Shown here one piece after another: positions 54,831-64,000 of a stretch of DNA of 64,000 nt. The stretch comes from Mytilus californianus. Lineage: Eukaryota; Mollusca; Bivalvia; Mytilida; Mytilidae. Location: positions 101,498,140 through 101,562,139 of the forward strand of contig NW_026262712.1 of NCBI RefSeq assembly GCF_021869535.1. The letters run 5' to 3'. Positions within the stretch are counted from its first letter, which is position 1, and each line of letters opens with the position of its first letter. The position numbers and the translations under genes were made by a program. Below the pieces are notes generated by a model. The model was not told the origin of the DNA and did no database searches. It saw only the letters and a program-made list of their open reading frames with translations.

Positions 54831-55340
54831 TAAAAAACATAATAATCATATAGTCATATACTTAGATACTTAGATACTTAAAACTGAGTTTACAAATTCT
54901 AGTACCTTGATAGATATACATCTTTTATCATTGACTGAAGTAAGAGTAAATTTTGCTCCCCACAAGCTTCCTGTTATGTATTGGCTTCCGAAATTACACA
55001 AAAAACGGATAAATATTGTTTATGCCCTGCCGCAGCGGGGGGGGGGGGGGGGGGGGATAGATATTTATATTTGTGTTCCCCCATGTGTTAAGTGGTCTCA
55101 GTTGAAGGGAAGAAAAAAAACATGATAATCATATAGTCATATACTTAGATACTTAGATACTTTAAACTGAGTTTACAAATTCAGTACATTGATAGATATA
55201 CATATTTTATCATTGACTGAAGTAAGAGTAAATTTTGCTCCCCACAAGATTCCTGTTATGTATTGGATTCCTAAATTATACACAAAAAACGGATAAATTT
55301 TGTTTATGCCCTGCTGCAGGGGGGGGGGGGGGGGGGGGCA
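54831..55340 (+). pseudogene. Twofold duplicated Penelope-like RT fragment ending in poly-G
   Basis: The ~200-base stretch 54831-55030 recurs at 55107-55320. Each reads SLTEVRVNFAPHK(L/I)PVMYW(L/I)PK, the N-terminal RT block PT..MYWLPKLHK of the element at 8805. Each runs through GCCCTGC(C/T)GCAG into a G run (about 25 and 22 bases). Reading frames are broken after this point. Confidence 0.65.
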
Positions 55341-55602
55341 TTAAGTGTTCACCTTGTCCGTCAACGTCCCTCCGTACTTCTGTCTGTACCTCCGTACATA
55401 TGTCTCAAAATTGGTTTCTGTTCTCTAACTCTGCCTCAACCAAATGTTATGAAACGTATACACAATGCTCATAAGAATAAAACACAGATCGAGTTCGAAT
55501 TTGGGTGGTGTCACTTTTACAGTTCTCTAGTTATGTCCCTTTATAACTTGAAATGCAAGCGAGGGCATTATCTGTGTCCCATGGGCACATTCTCCATTTA
55601 TT
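55341..55602 (+). mobile_element. Dispersed element ending in a GTGTCCCATGGGCAC hairpin (third family, second copy)
   Basis: Shares TTGGTTTCTGTTCTCTAACT, GAGTTCGAATTTGGGTGGTGTCAC and CAAGCGAGGGCATTATCTGTGTCCCATGGGCACATTC with 20890-21305. The final part is a near-perfect stem-loop. Confidence 0.55.
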
Positions 55603-56507
55603 TTACATGATGGTGTGTATCTGCATCCAGTCATGGTCAACTAAAAATATTAAGGGTAGTACTTCATTTGCCAAGGCGGCTTAACCACGGTTAGCCTGGT
55701 TGGTAATTCTGGAATATGCACAGTCGCTTCATTTGCTAAGAAATCAACTGCAGGCGCATATCTGTATATGCCGCCCTTTCTGGTCTTGACACACCTGCAA
55801 GAAATCAGCCAGGTAAAAAAGAATGGCGGAAAGCGTATTGAAAGGTAAAATGTTGAAACTTAAAGTTGTAGATTGTAACATTTTCAATCAAACTATATTG
55901 TAATGTGATACTGCAATGGTCCACTATGACGATAATGGAACTCTACACTATATTTTGTTTTAAGAATTGATAAAATTATCTCCGAGACACGTTTTTATGA
56001 TGAATGAGGTTTTGGAAAAAAAGATTGTACATACAATTTTTATTAAAAGGTCCATTTTTTTAATATTTGACAGCTTAGAAAGCAAATAGTATAAATGTGT
56101 ACTTCAGTCGCCATTTTTGATTCAGCTGATTCAGCCGGTTCAACTCGTTTAACCCGGTCATGTGATAGTGCTTACCGGGCATAGCCCAAACTAGAACGAA
56201 TGAAGCAGACCCATAGTTTTTCTACCTATTTGTCTTAAGGGCACAAATCAAATATTGTATGTTTTGTGACAAAGATTATGTTATTAATGTAAGGATCCAA
56301 AGAGTTCGCAAAATTTGCTGTTCTATTCGTGCTATTTAGCAATGGGCACTGACCGTGATAGTCTGGGCTGGGCTACTTAGTTCTTTCTCTATCATGTCTC
56401 AGTAGCCAAGCTAAGGAATACTGGGAAATTGATTTAAGTTCTATCCCTTTAATAGCTGTATTTACTGTTTCTGGAGTATTAAAATTTCTTTTGAAGTCTT
56501 GGATAAG
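55603..56507. other. Unassigned stretch with a possible first exon
   Basis: Slightly less AT-rich than its surroundings. ATGGCGGAAAGCGTATTGAAAG followed by a GTAAAA donor at 55823-55845 could be a first coding exon (MAESVLK) of a plus-strand gene, but no continuation was found. Nothing else recognised. Confidence 0.25.
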
Positions 56508-56511
56508 TTAA

Positions 56512-56899
56512 GGATGTTCGCTCCTCTTGTTTTTGAATTTTTGCCAGATATTCGGAATCCTCTGGTTTATTCCACGTAGTGCCATTAAAAATTTTGCCCA
56601 CTAACCACTACTTTTCTTTCCATAATTTGATTACATATAGTTTAAAATGTCATCTTTGAAAATCTTATAAAATCCTTGTTATTTTTTTATCTTTTTGAAA
56701 GAAAAAAGGTGCCAATGTTAAATGTATGAAAAATCTAGAGAGAATTATTTCCCGCCAAATTTTAAATGGCTTATATCTCGAAAACAAGCACACGGACCCT
56801 TCATTTTTTCCTGCTTTTTTAGTTTCTTTATTTATATACTATCAATATATAACAGTCTTTTAAAAAGCTTGTTATTTTGAAACAGAGGAGCGAACATCC
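56512..56899. mobile_element. 388-bp MITE flanked by TTAA
   Basis: GGATGTTCGCTCCTCT at 56512-56527 and its exact complement AGAGGAGCGAACATCC at 56884-56899. TTAA is directly outside both ends (56508-56511 and 56900-56903). TTAA target duplications are known for piggyBac and Kolobok. No transposase inside. Confidence 0.88.
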
Positions 56900-56903
56900 T
56901 TAA

Positions 56904-57806
56904 GTTGATTTGAATGTCAGTCTATTTTTGTTGACAGTTCTAATTTTCTATTCTATTCACTACACTACCACACATTCTTCCAAAAAGACATATTTCTATT
57001 TAATAAAATGGTCTTTAAATATATCTGGGTTTAACTAAATGATATCTGTTAAAGATATATGAATTCATTTTTTCAGTTTTAAACATATAAAACCAAACTA
57101 CATGTACAATGTAGATGAGCATAATAAGAGAAATATTTAATGAAATGAGTTTGTTATGGTGATGTAGTACACTGTCAAGTTATTGGTATTTATTGGGCCT
57201 GGCTAGGACAGATCTGTTCCTTTTCTGTTATGAATCACTATAGTAAATAGCTATTGGACGTCATAAAGATTCAACAAAGTCCTTTTTGAAAGCTAGATAT
57301 TTTCAACATTACCTTCATATATTTTAAAAGACAAAATTTCCTTGTAAACAATCAAGTTTTCTATGTACTGTTAGCCAACTTATTTTGGTAGACACTTTTT
57401 TATATGTAGCCTTTTTCATCCAATTTTGCAGCTATTAAATTGAATTGTGTGTATTTACATTAAATTAGTATAAAAACTTGCGACAAATCTATAGTATAGG
57501 AAATATTACATAACAGCCTTTACCCTGTCATTGACATTTAACTCAATAAAGATATAAAGAGGGAGACAGCTGTATTTTATAACTCTTATAAAACAATATT
57601 CATTGATCTAGTGATTATTTTTTAACTGCCTACCTTATTTAGCTCAAATGACATTAATTTTGAAAATAAAAATTCCAAAGGTGGTATGAAATCAAAAAAG
57701 CTACTTTTTCAGAAAGACACAAATATTGTCACAACTTGTTAGAATAATGCCCATTGAATATCATTAGAATTGAAATGTTCAAAAAATTGTTACTATTGAT
57801 ATTTTT
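56904..57806. other. AT-rich stretch, nothing recognised
   Basis: No gene, tandem repeat or mobile element recognised. Confidence 0.45.
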
Positions 57807-58592
57807 ATACGTATATTGGTATGACGTTGTCATCGTCCGAAGACACATTGGTTTTCGCACTCTAAACTTTAGTTTAAGTGAATGGATCTCTATGAAATTT
57901 TACCATAAGGTTCAATACCACAAAAGGAAGGTTGGGATTGATTTTGGGGGTTATGGTACCAACAGTTAAGGAATTAGGGGCCAAAAAGGGGCAAAAAATA
58001 AGCATTTTTGTAACTTCCAGACATAACTTGTGTGTAAGTGTATGGATCTTTCTGAAATTATACTACAAGGTTCCATATCACAAAGGGAAAGCTGGAATTG
58101 AGTTTTGGGGTAATTGCCCAAAACGTTTAGGAATAAGGGGCCAAAAAGGGGCCAAAAATAAGCATTTTTCTAGTTTCCAGACAATAACTTGTGTTCAAGT
58201 GTATGTATGGATCTCTCTGAAATTGTACTGCAAGGTACCATACCACAAAGGGAAGGCTGGGATTGAGTTTGGGGACGATGAATCATAAGGGGGTTCAAAA
58301 AATTGGGGGGGGGGGATTTTTTTTCCTTTTTTTCTTTAAAATTTTCCATTTTAAATTGGTTATTTCTGATTTATATATAAAAGCAAATAATAATGATATG
58401 GTTTGAATAGGTAAATTAAAAATTTTAAGTTCTTAGACCACATTCATTCTGTGTCAGAAACCTATGCTGTGTCAAATATTTAATCACAATCCAAATTCAG
58501 TGCTGTATCAAGCTTGAATGTTGTGTCCATACTTGCCCCAACTGTTCAGGGTTCGACCTCTGCGGTCGTATCAAGCTGCGCCCAGCGGAGCT
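57807..58592 (+). mobile_element. Helentron-like element, copy E, lacking its 5' palindrome
   Basis: Begins TTTTTATACGTATATTGGTATGACG. The palindrome of sister copies (TACG...CGTA) is missing, with its two outer halves joined as TACGTA. About 2.5 monomers of 163 bp follow (57860-58290), then poly-G/T and the 3' TGCGGTCGTA (58561-58570) with stem-loop GCTGCGCCCAGCGGAGC. TTTTTAT on both sides. Open frames of 71 and 118 codons are monomer by-products. Confidence 0.7.
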
Positions 58593-61032
58593 TTTTATTT
58601 TAGTCTATTTTTGTTTGGAAAAATACTTCCATATTCAACAACCAAGGAAAAATTTTATATAGTAAGATATATCTTACTATAAAAATCCTTGCAACAACCA
58701 AATATTGTCAAAAAAAAATGTTAACAGCCTAATGACATAATTTAAACTTGTAGTGTTTGTCACCATGACAATTTTAAAAGAGCGTAAATTGTTTGTGTTA
58801 TTTTTTTTTATTTGGTTATTTCAATATTTTAGTAACAGCTGTTTATCATCCCTGTTCAATTTTTCAAAATTTCGCCACATGTATGTATGGGAAGTTAAAA
58901 AGTCCTTAATGGTTCTTTCTTACAATATTTGACAACATGATTTATGTCAATCAAGTCACATTATGAGACAGCTTGGAAAATATTCTTTACCCTGTAATGA
59001 AAAAAAAAAACACATTGATTGAAGTGCATACTTTATAAATATAGCGAACAAATTATGATTTAGACTTCTATCAATATTCAGTATCGTCAAGATGTTTTGA
59101 CAGTAAAATCAAGGTTTTGCTTTAATTAACCTTCATTTAAAATGGATGTTTAAATATTTCTTTATCTCATCAAGTATTGAAGACATGATGTAAAGGGAAA
59201 AAAGGGATCAGATTACAATATATATAAGCATATTAATGTGTTCTATTTGAAAAGGTTAACAATAAATGGTACAATTAAACTTACACCTAACATGTCCCAC
59301 AGTATTTTGTACAAGTTCTCATATAATGTCTGTGTCTTCAATTAGGTCATATATTAAACTGAAAATCTGTAATGATAAAAGTAGACAGAAATTTATTCCA
59401 AATTAATTTATGATTGATAAGTAAGAGATATATAAATATTATAAATGGATTACATGCCTCTAATGGAATAAATATTAACTTTGACGTGATTGATAGTTAA
59501 TTTGGATTACACCTGGTCGATGGATACTTTTTAGAATTGTACGTTGAGTGACATTTGTGACAAGTTTCATTATAATTAGCATGTCTGTTAATTTGTTTAA
59601 TACATGTTAAAATGTTCATCAACGAACAGCAAAGGGCAATGTGACCTAACGAGACAATACATGTATTTTAAAATGGATAATGATAGTGGAAGAAACCTGA
59701 AGCTGAGGTGAGCACCACTTTTGAAGATTTTTTTTACAGAAAAATCACTCTTTTTCACTAAGTAGACACCAGTTACAATAGGTGACTTAATGCCTCAAGG
59801 GCATACATTACATTTTAAAGATTGTAAATCCTTGACACTATATTGGACAAAAATATGTAGGGAAGTAAGTCTACAGCATACAACCAAGATTGATCAAAAT
59901 TTTAATTCAAAAATATATTTGGTCACAATTTTACAAATTCTACTTTGGTACTTATTATTGTATGTTTACTGTTGTAGATCCTACAACTGTTATTGTATGC
60001 TCATAGTAAATAATGCATATCAAGATGTATGATGCAGAAAATTTGATTAATGAAAGAATATGTGTTAGAAAAATGTTGATAGTGAATGGTAAAATAATTT
60101 AAAAGATGCAATAGTGAAAAAATACCTGTTCCAAATGAAATTTTTGTGGAATCATTTATTTTATGGACTGGGTGAAAATATATTTTGTGTGTAAGACACT
60201 TATTTGTGATAACTGATTAACCAGTATCTAATATTCAACATCTAAAAATATAAAAGTTATTTTAGAGAGATTTGCAAACAGGAATTTTTTAAGAAATGGG
60301 AAGCTTTATTTGAAACAGAAGAATAGTTCAGGAAGTCTCCCATTTCATAGTGAACACAAATGAATTTGGTATTTTTTTTAAGACATAGACAATTTTGGTA
60401 TTATTTTTCATTCGCAATTTAACTGACTCTGAAATGCTAAGTATTTTAAATTCACAAACGTCTTTGTTTTTAAAGAATTCATCTGACATTGCCCAAACAC
60501 AGACATCAACATGAATTTTGATGAAATCTGTAAAGTTGATCTTACCATTTGCTTAAAACCAGGAATCTATATTTGTACTCTATACTGAGAAAGCAACACA
60601 AGTAAGCTAAATTCATCTGAAGGTCAACATAGTCATCATAAATAAAAGTGATTAAACAATTATCATGTTATCTGTACAATAGATAGTGGGCTGGATATGG
60701 GATACATGTGTTAAGTTGGCAACATTAATTTCTTTAAATCATTAATTGAGCAAGAATTTTGTTACATGTATATACTGGAGAATGAAAGTCTCTTTGGGTA
60801 AAATTTGATATCTCAATTTTGAAAGGTTCTAATTAGGTCAAACAATTTATTCTTTCAATCTCAGTTCATTTTATGACTATTTTAACATATTCTGTCTAAC
60901 ATACATGCATTAAATATGGAAAAATAAGTGGGGGGAAGTTTGTCCTAGGGACAAAAAGACAAGGTTTATTGTTTTAGTCCTAGTCTGTCCATCTTCAAAA
61001 AGGGTACATGGTTTGTCTGCCTAACTTCTCTT
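58593..61032. other. AT-rich stretch, nothing recognised
   Basis: No exon with both good splice sites and an open frame, and no repeat seen. An 80-codon frame at 59790-60032 has no further support. Confidence 0.4.
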
Positions 61033-61268
61033 AGTTTTAGAGGGCCTCAGTGACTTAGTGGTGTAAATAGTTTACCTACTGTATCACTAGCCTGTTAACA
61101 CTGAGGTTGTAAGTTCTAATCCTGCACATGGCATGTAGGTTCAACACCAATCCTGAGGATTGTTAGTTTTTCTGCTTACGGTTGTGGTTCTCTCCAGGTA
61201 CTCAGGGATTCCTCCAACAATAAAAATGAACCTCCATGATACAGCCAATAGTGCTCAAAGTGTTTCAT
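61033..61268 (+). mobile_element. tRNA-derived SINE, diverged copy
   Basis: A-box-like TGACTTAGTGG (61049-61059) and B-box-like AGTTCTAATCC (61111-61121). The body GGTTCTCTCCAGGTACTCAGG and CCTCCAACAATAAAAATGAAC matches the SINE at 36962. Confidence 0.7.
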
Positions 61269-62090
61269 GTCCGTCATATTTGTTTTTCCTAAATTGTTTT
61301 GTTAAAAATCAGGCCATTAGCTTTCTCAATTGAATTGTTTCATATTTTTCATGTCGGGGCCTTTTATAGCCAACTATACAGTAAGGATTTTTGGAAAATG
61401 ACGCTATCAGCGGCATGTTTCCGATACCATTGACCAGAACTAACGGAAGTTGATTATGCCTCCGCCTACCGCACTCGGTTTCATATTTACTATTTTACAT
61501 ACTATTACTAACTGGAATCTGCTTGTATTACGCTACACTCGAACAAAGTGTTGTAGTCGGACGGAACCAGTTTACATACGTTATTTTATTTACCAAAAAG
61601 ATATCTTGACCTGTCCATATGTTTTTTGTTATTAAATGGTATTTGGAGCTATCCCTTTGTTATATTTTTCATATTTATTCGAGCTTTCACTTTTATGCAC
61701 ATGTCATACAATCGTAAACAATCGGTATGTATACATGATAAATAGATCCGTTTTGTTATGGTGTTGGACTTTTTACCCTCCAATGATCAGCAATCGCTAG
61801 ACAAAATAGTTCTCCTAAATAATGTCAGCCTTTCATGCCATTTCAACTTTACAATCATTAAAAAAGTAATAATCGGAATCATTTTGATATCCATTGGATA
61901 GAAACTGGTCTTTATCCAGATTTACGAAGATTTTAATAATCGGAAATTAGTAAAACGGTTATACCCACGCGGTGCGTATGAATCTTTGTTTACAAAGTTA
62001 TAGCAGCAGAGTCTGTAACTGTTTCATTATTAATTAACTACACTGTTATTGTACTTAATATGATGAAAACTGCATATGCAATATAAGATG
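61269..62090. repeat. Unassigned; short dispersed-repeat fragment
   Basis: 61318-61395 (GAATTGTTTCATATTTTTCATGTCGGGGCCTTTTATAGCC) is the reverse of 29495-29555. The rest is unassigned. Confidence 0.4.
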
Positions 62091-62095
62091 TCTTT

Positions 62096-62128
62096 CGGCC
62101 AATACAGATTTTTTTTCCGTATTGGCCG
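62096..62128. repeat. Inverted repeat around CGGCCAATAC
   Basis: CGGCCAATAC (62096-62105) and its exact complement GTATTGGCCG (62119-62128) enclose a T-rich 13-base loop. Confidence 0.75.
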
Positions 62129-62876
62129 AGTTCTGATCCGGCCAAAACAGGATTTCGGAACGTCTCTAGTTTTTAGATCGTAAGTCAGGATGAACTCAAA
62201 CTGAAAGTAAACAGTTGTTTGTACGACGCAGTTTTTATTTACTCACCATAAACAAGCTGAAACGTTCAGTATGGCATATGTTTTGGGTTAAAGACGGTCC
62301 CATTCATTTGAAAAGCATTTTGAAAGTAGACGATGGAATTATTTCAGGTTTGGGGAACGAGTAAATTATCACAAAGTTCATTTCTTGACGACCTCATAAT
62401 TTCATCATGTCGATGGTACAAATCGATTTTTACTGTTTACTTTCGCTTCTCATGTTTTGTAAACGGTCTTTTATTTTTAAACCCGAACCAGGCATATGCA
62501 TTCTGTAATTGCGCAAATCTTCGTTCTTTGGTCAATTTGCTTATGGATAGTTGTATCAATTTCAACTCTTACATTATTTTTTTTTAAATATATTTGCATT
62601 ACACATGCAATGGCAGTACCTTTCCAATTACTATTTATGTGTTGTGTCTAAATTAAAGTTGTAACACTTTATAGTGACTGGAAAGGGTAGAAAAATTCAT
62701 CAGATGAGAACAGGCTGAAGATACATGGAAACGGCACCAAATCATTAGATATTGCATCTTATAAAAAGAAACTGAGATTTGGATAGTTCCACTTCAAGGT
62801 AAAATGTTTATCTCTTGTGAAATGAAATAAAAAAATATTGTAACACTGTAGTTAATTAATAAAGATACTATTACAT
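62129..62876. other. Unassigned stretch
   Basis: No gene recognised. An 84-codon plus-strand frame at 62333-62587 has no supporting splice sites or known motif. Confidence 0.4.
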
Positions 62877-62960
62877 GTATTTCTGTATTGGCCTTATTGT
62901 TGGTCCTCGGCCAGCAGTACACCAAGACATGGACCAATAACAAGGACAATACAGAAATAC
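62877..62960. repeat. 30-bp imperfect inverted repeat
   Basis: Left arm 62877-62906 and right arm 62931-62960 pair with three mismatches around a 24-base loop. The arms contain TCTGTATTGGCC-type sequence, also seen in the inverted repeat at 62096. Confidence 0.8.
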
Positions 62961-64000
62961 TTACACAATAATATTATAGAATGACAGTATGGTTCAATAG
63001 CGGGAATCAGCCCCTCAACTACTTTTTACATTAATATTAACTTCTGGCTTCAACTCCTTGTTCGTCTTGTCTGGAGATCTTGTTGTAGTTCCAGTTAGGC
63101 AAGCATTTTAGAGACCTATCCCGTCCATCCTCTCTTCACTTGTAATTTCTGGTGATAGATTTTGCCGCTTGACGTTGTATCCTTTCAAGCTTGTTTTTTT
63201 TTTGTTACCGTGTAGGGGTCCCATACTATGGCTCCATATTAAATTGTAAGATCCATTCCTAAAGGTCTAGATCATTGTTCTAATCTGACACAAATTTCAA
63301 TAACTGGAATGCTACCCAAGTTGAATATATGGTGACTTACTAGAACAGCATTATCACTATTGAAATTGTGTTTAATACCATGATTGTTCAATGTCATTAA
63401 CTTAAATGGAGACAGACATTTGACCTGAAAGGTGGTGTGGGAGTGCAAAATCAAAAACTAACTGACTATGATATATGGTTAAAGAATGAATATCAATTAC
63501 ATGGGTCAACATGGTCAAGGGCAGAGTTGTTATGAAATAACAATATGGCAGAGAAGTGGTTTCAGGTTTCATATAAAGCGACCTGACTGACATGAAATAA
63601 AAAATCAAAGGAGTATCCCTATTTGTCTAATCTTCAAGGTGAAATAAAACTAGTAAAACAATATTATACTATTGTCTAAATCTACAGAAATATAATTTGC
63701 TTCAAGTAACAGAAATAACTAGGTCACTAGTAACTTATTTAATAAGTATATGTATGTGGGGTATAAGAGCTTGATAATAACAGGCTCTTCATAATCATTT
63801 GGTTTGAAAAGGATACTAGTAGTCTATATTCTTGATTTAGAAAAATGTAATTGCAAGACAACAATCACATTATTTAGAATAATTTAGATCATTCAGGTAG
63901 TCTTTATTTATATGTACAAAAGAACAGCCAGTAGTCATTGGATATTGTAGATCATTCTGGTAGTCTTGACCTATTTATTTATAGAAAAAAACAGCCAGTA
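62961..64000. other. Unassigned right edge
   Basis: AT-rich, no gene recognised. TTGTAGATCATTCNGGTAGTCTT-type words occur twice near the end (63887-63905 and 63946-63965), each followed by TATTTATA and AGAACAGCCAGTA / AAACAGCCAGTA. This suggests the start of a ~60-bp tandem repeat cut by the window. Confidence 0.45.

Noticed and set aside
57754-58288. 71- and 118-codon plus-strand frames
   Set aside because: They read through 163-bp Helentron-like monomers and recur in other copies with stops.

Overview
This window looks like nuclear DNA of a bivalve mollusc, most likely a mussel (Mytilidae). It is AT-rich and gene-poor, with GT-AG introns and no operons or ribosome binding sites. It is packed with dispersed repeats of a type I associate with mussel genomes; that species call is from memory, not from a search.

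Two host loci can be supported. (1) A RAD51AP1 homologue lies on the minus strand from the start codon at 50671-50673 to the stop at 27527-27529. Eight coding exons join, with compatible phases and GT/AG borders at every junction, into one 1,200-nt reading frame (399 aa). The order of motifs matches vertebrate RAD51AP1: a basic N-terminus with a VDYAKF box, an ELQAALELSL segment, an acidic stretch, a KWNPPG motif, and a C-terminal RAD51-binding box with its conserved Leu and His. (2) The 3' half of a plus-strand gene (about 11301-13214) encodes a single-pass membrane protein that I do not recognise. It may have a 3'UTR intron.

Most of the rest is mobile DNA, often nested. 1-5600: satellite-like tandems plus two good copies of a Helentron-like (HINE/'pearl'-type) element with a 5' palindrome, a tandem core of about 163 bp and a 3' stem-loop. 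5625-10850: long monomer arrays (about 163 bp and about 137 bp), split by a 2.1-kb Penelope-like reverse transcriptase insertion. 14545-15862, 20890-21302 and 25400-26115: other families with tandem cores and terminal hairpins. 31610-35135 (RAD51AP1 intron 5): a 37-bp minisatellite carrying two transposon insertions. 41291-46230 (intron 1): an L1-clade LINE with a 20-bp target duplication, inserted in reverse into an older copy of its own family; the older copy is also split by a 1.4-kb terminal-inverted-repeat (TIR) element. 52750-55340: a 67-bp minisatellite split by another Helentron-like copy and ending in a duplicated reverse transcriptase fragment next to poly-G tracts. 56512-56899: a MITE flanked by TTAA. 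From 57 kb on there are one more Helentron-like copy, a tRNA-derived SINE and mostly unassigned AT-rich sequence.

All exon joins were made by eye from splice sites and reading frame. Family names rest on motifs I can see plus general knowledge of those families.
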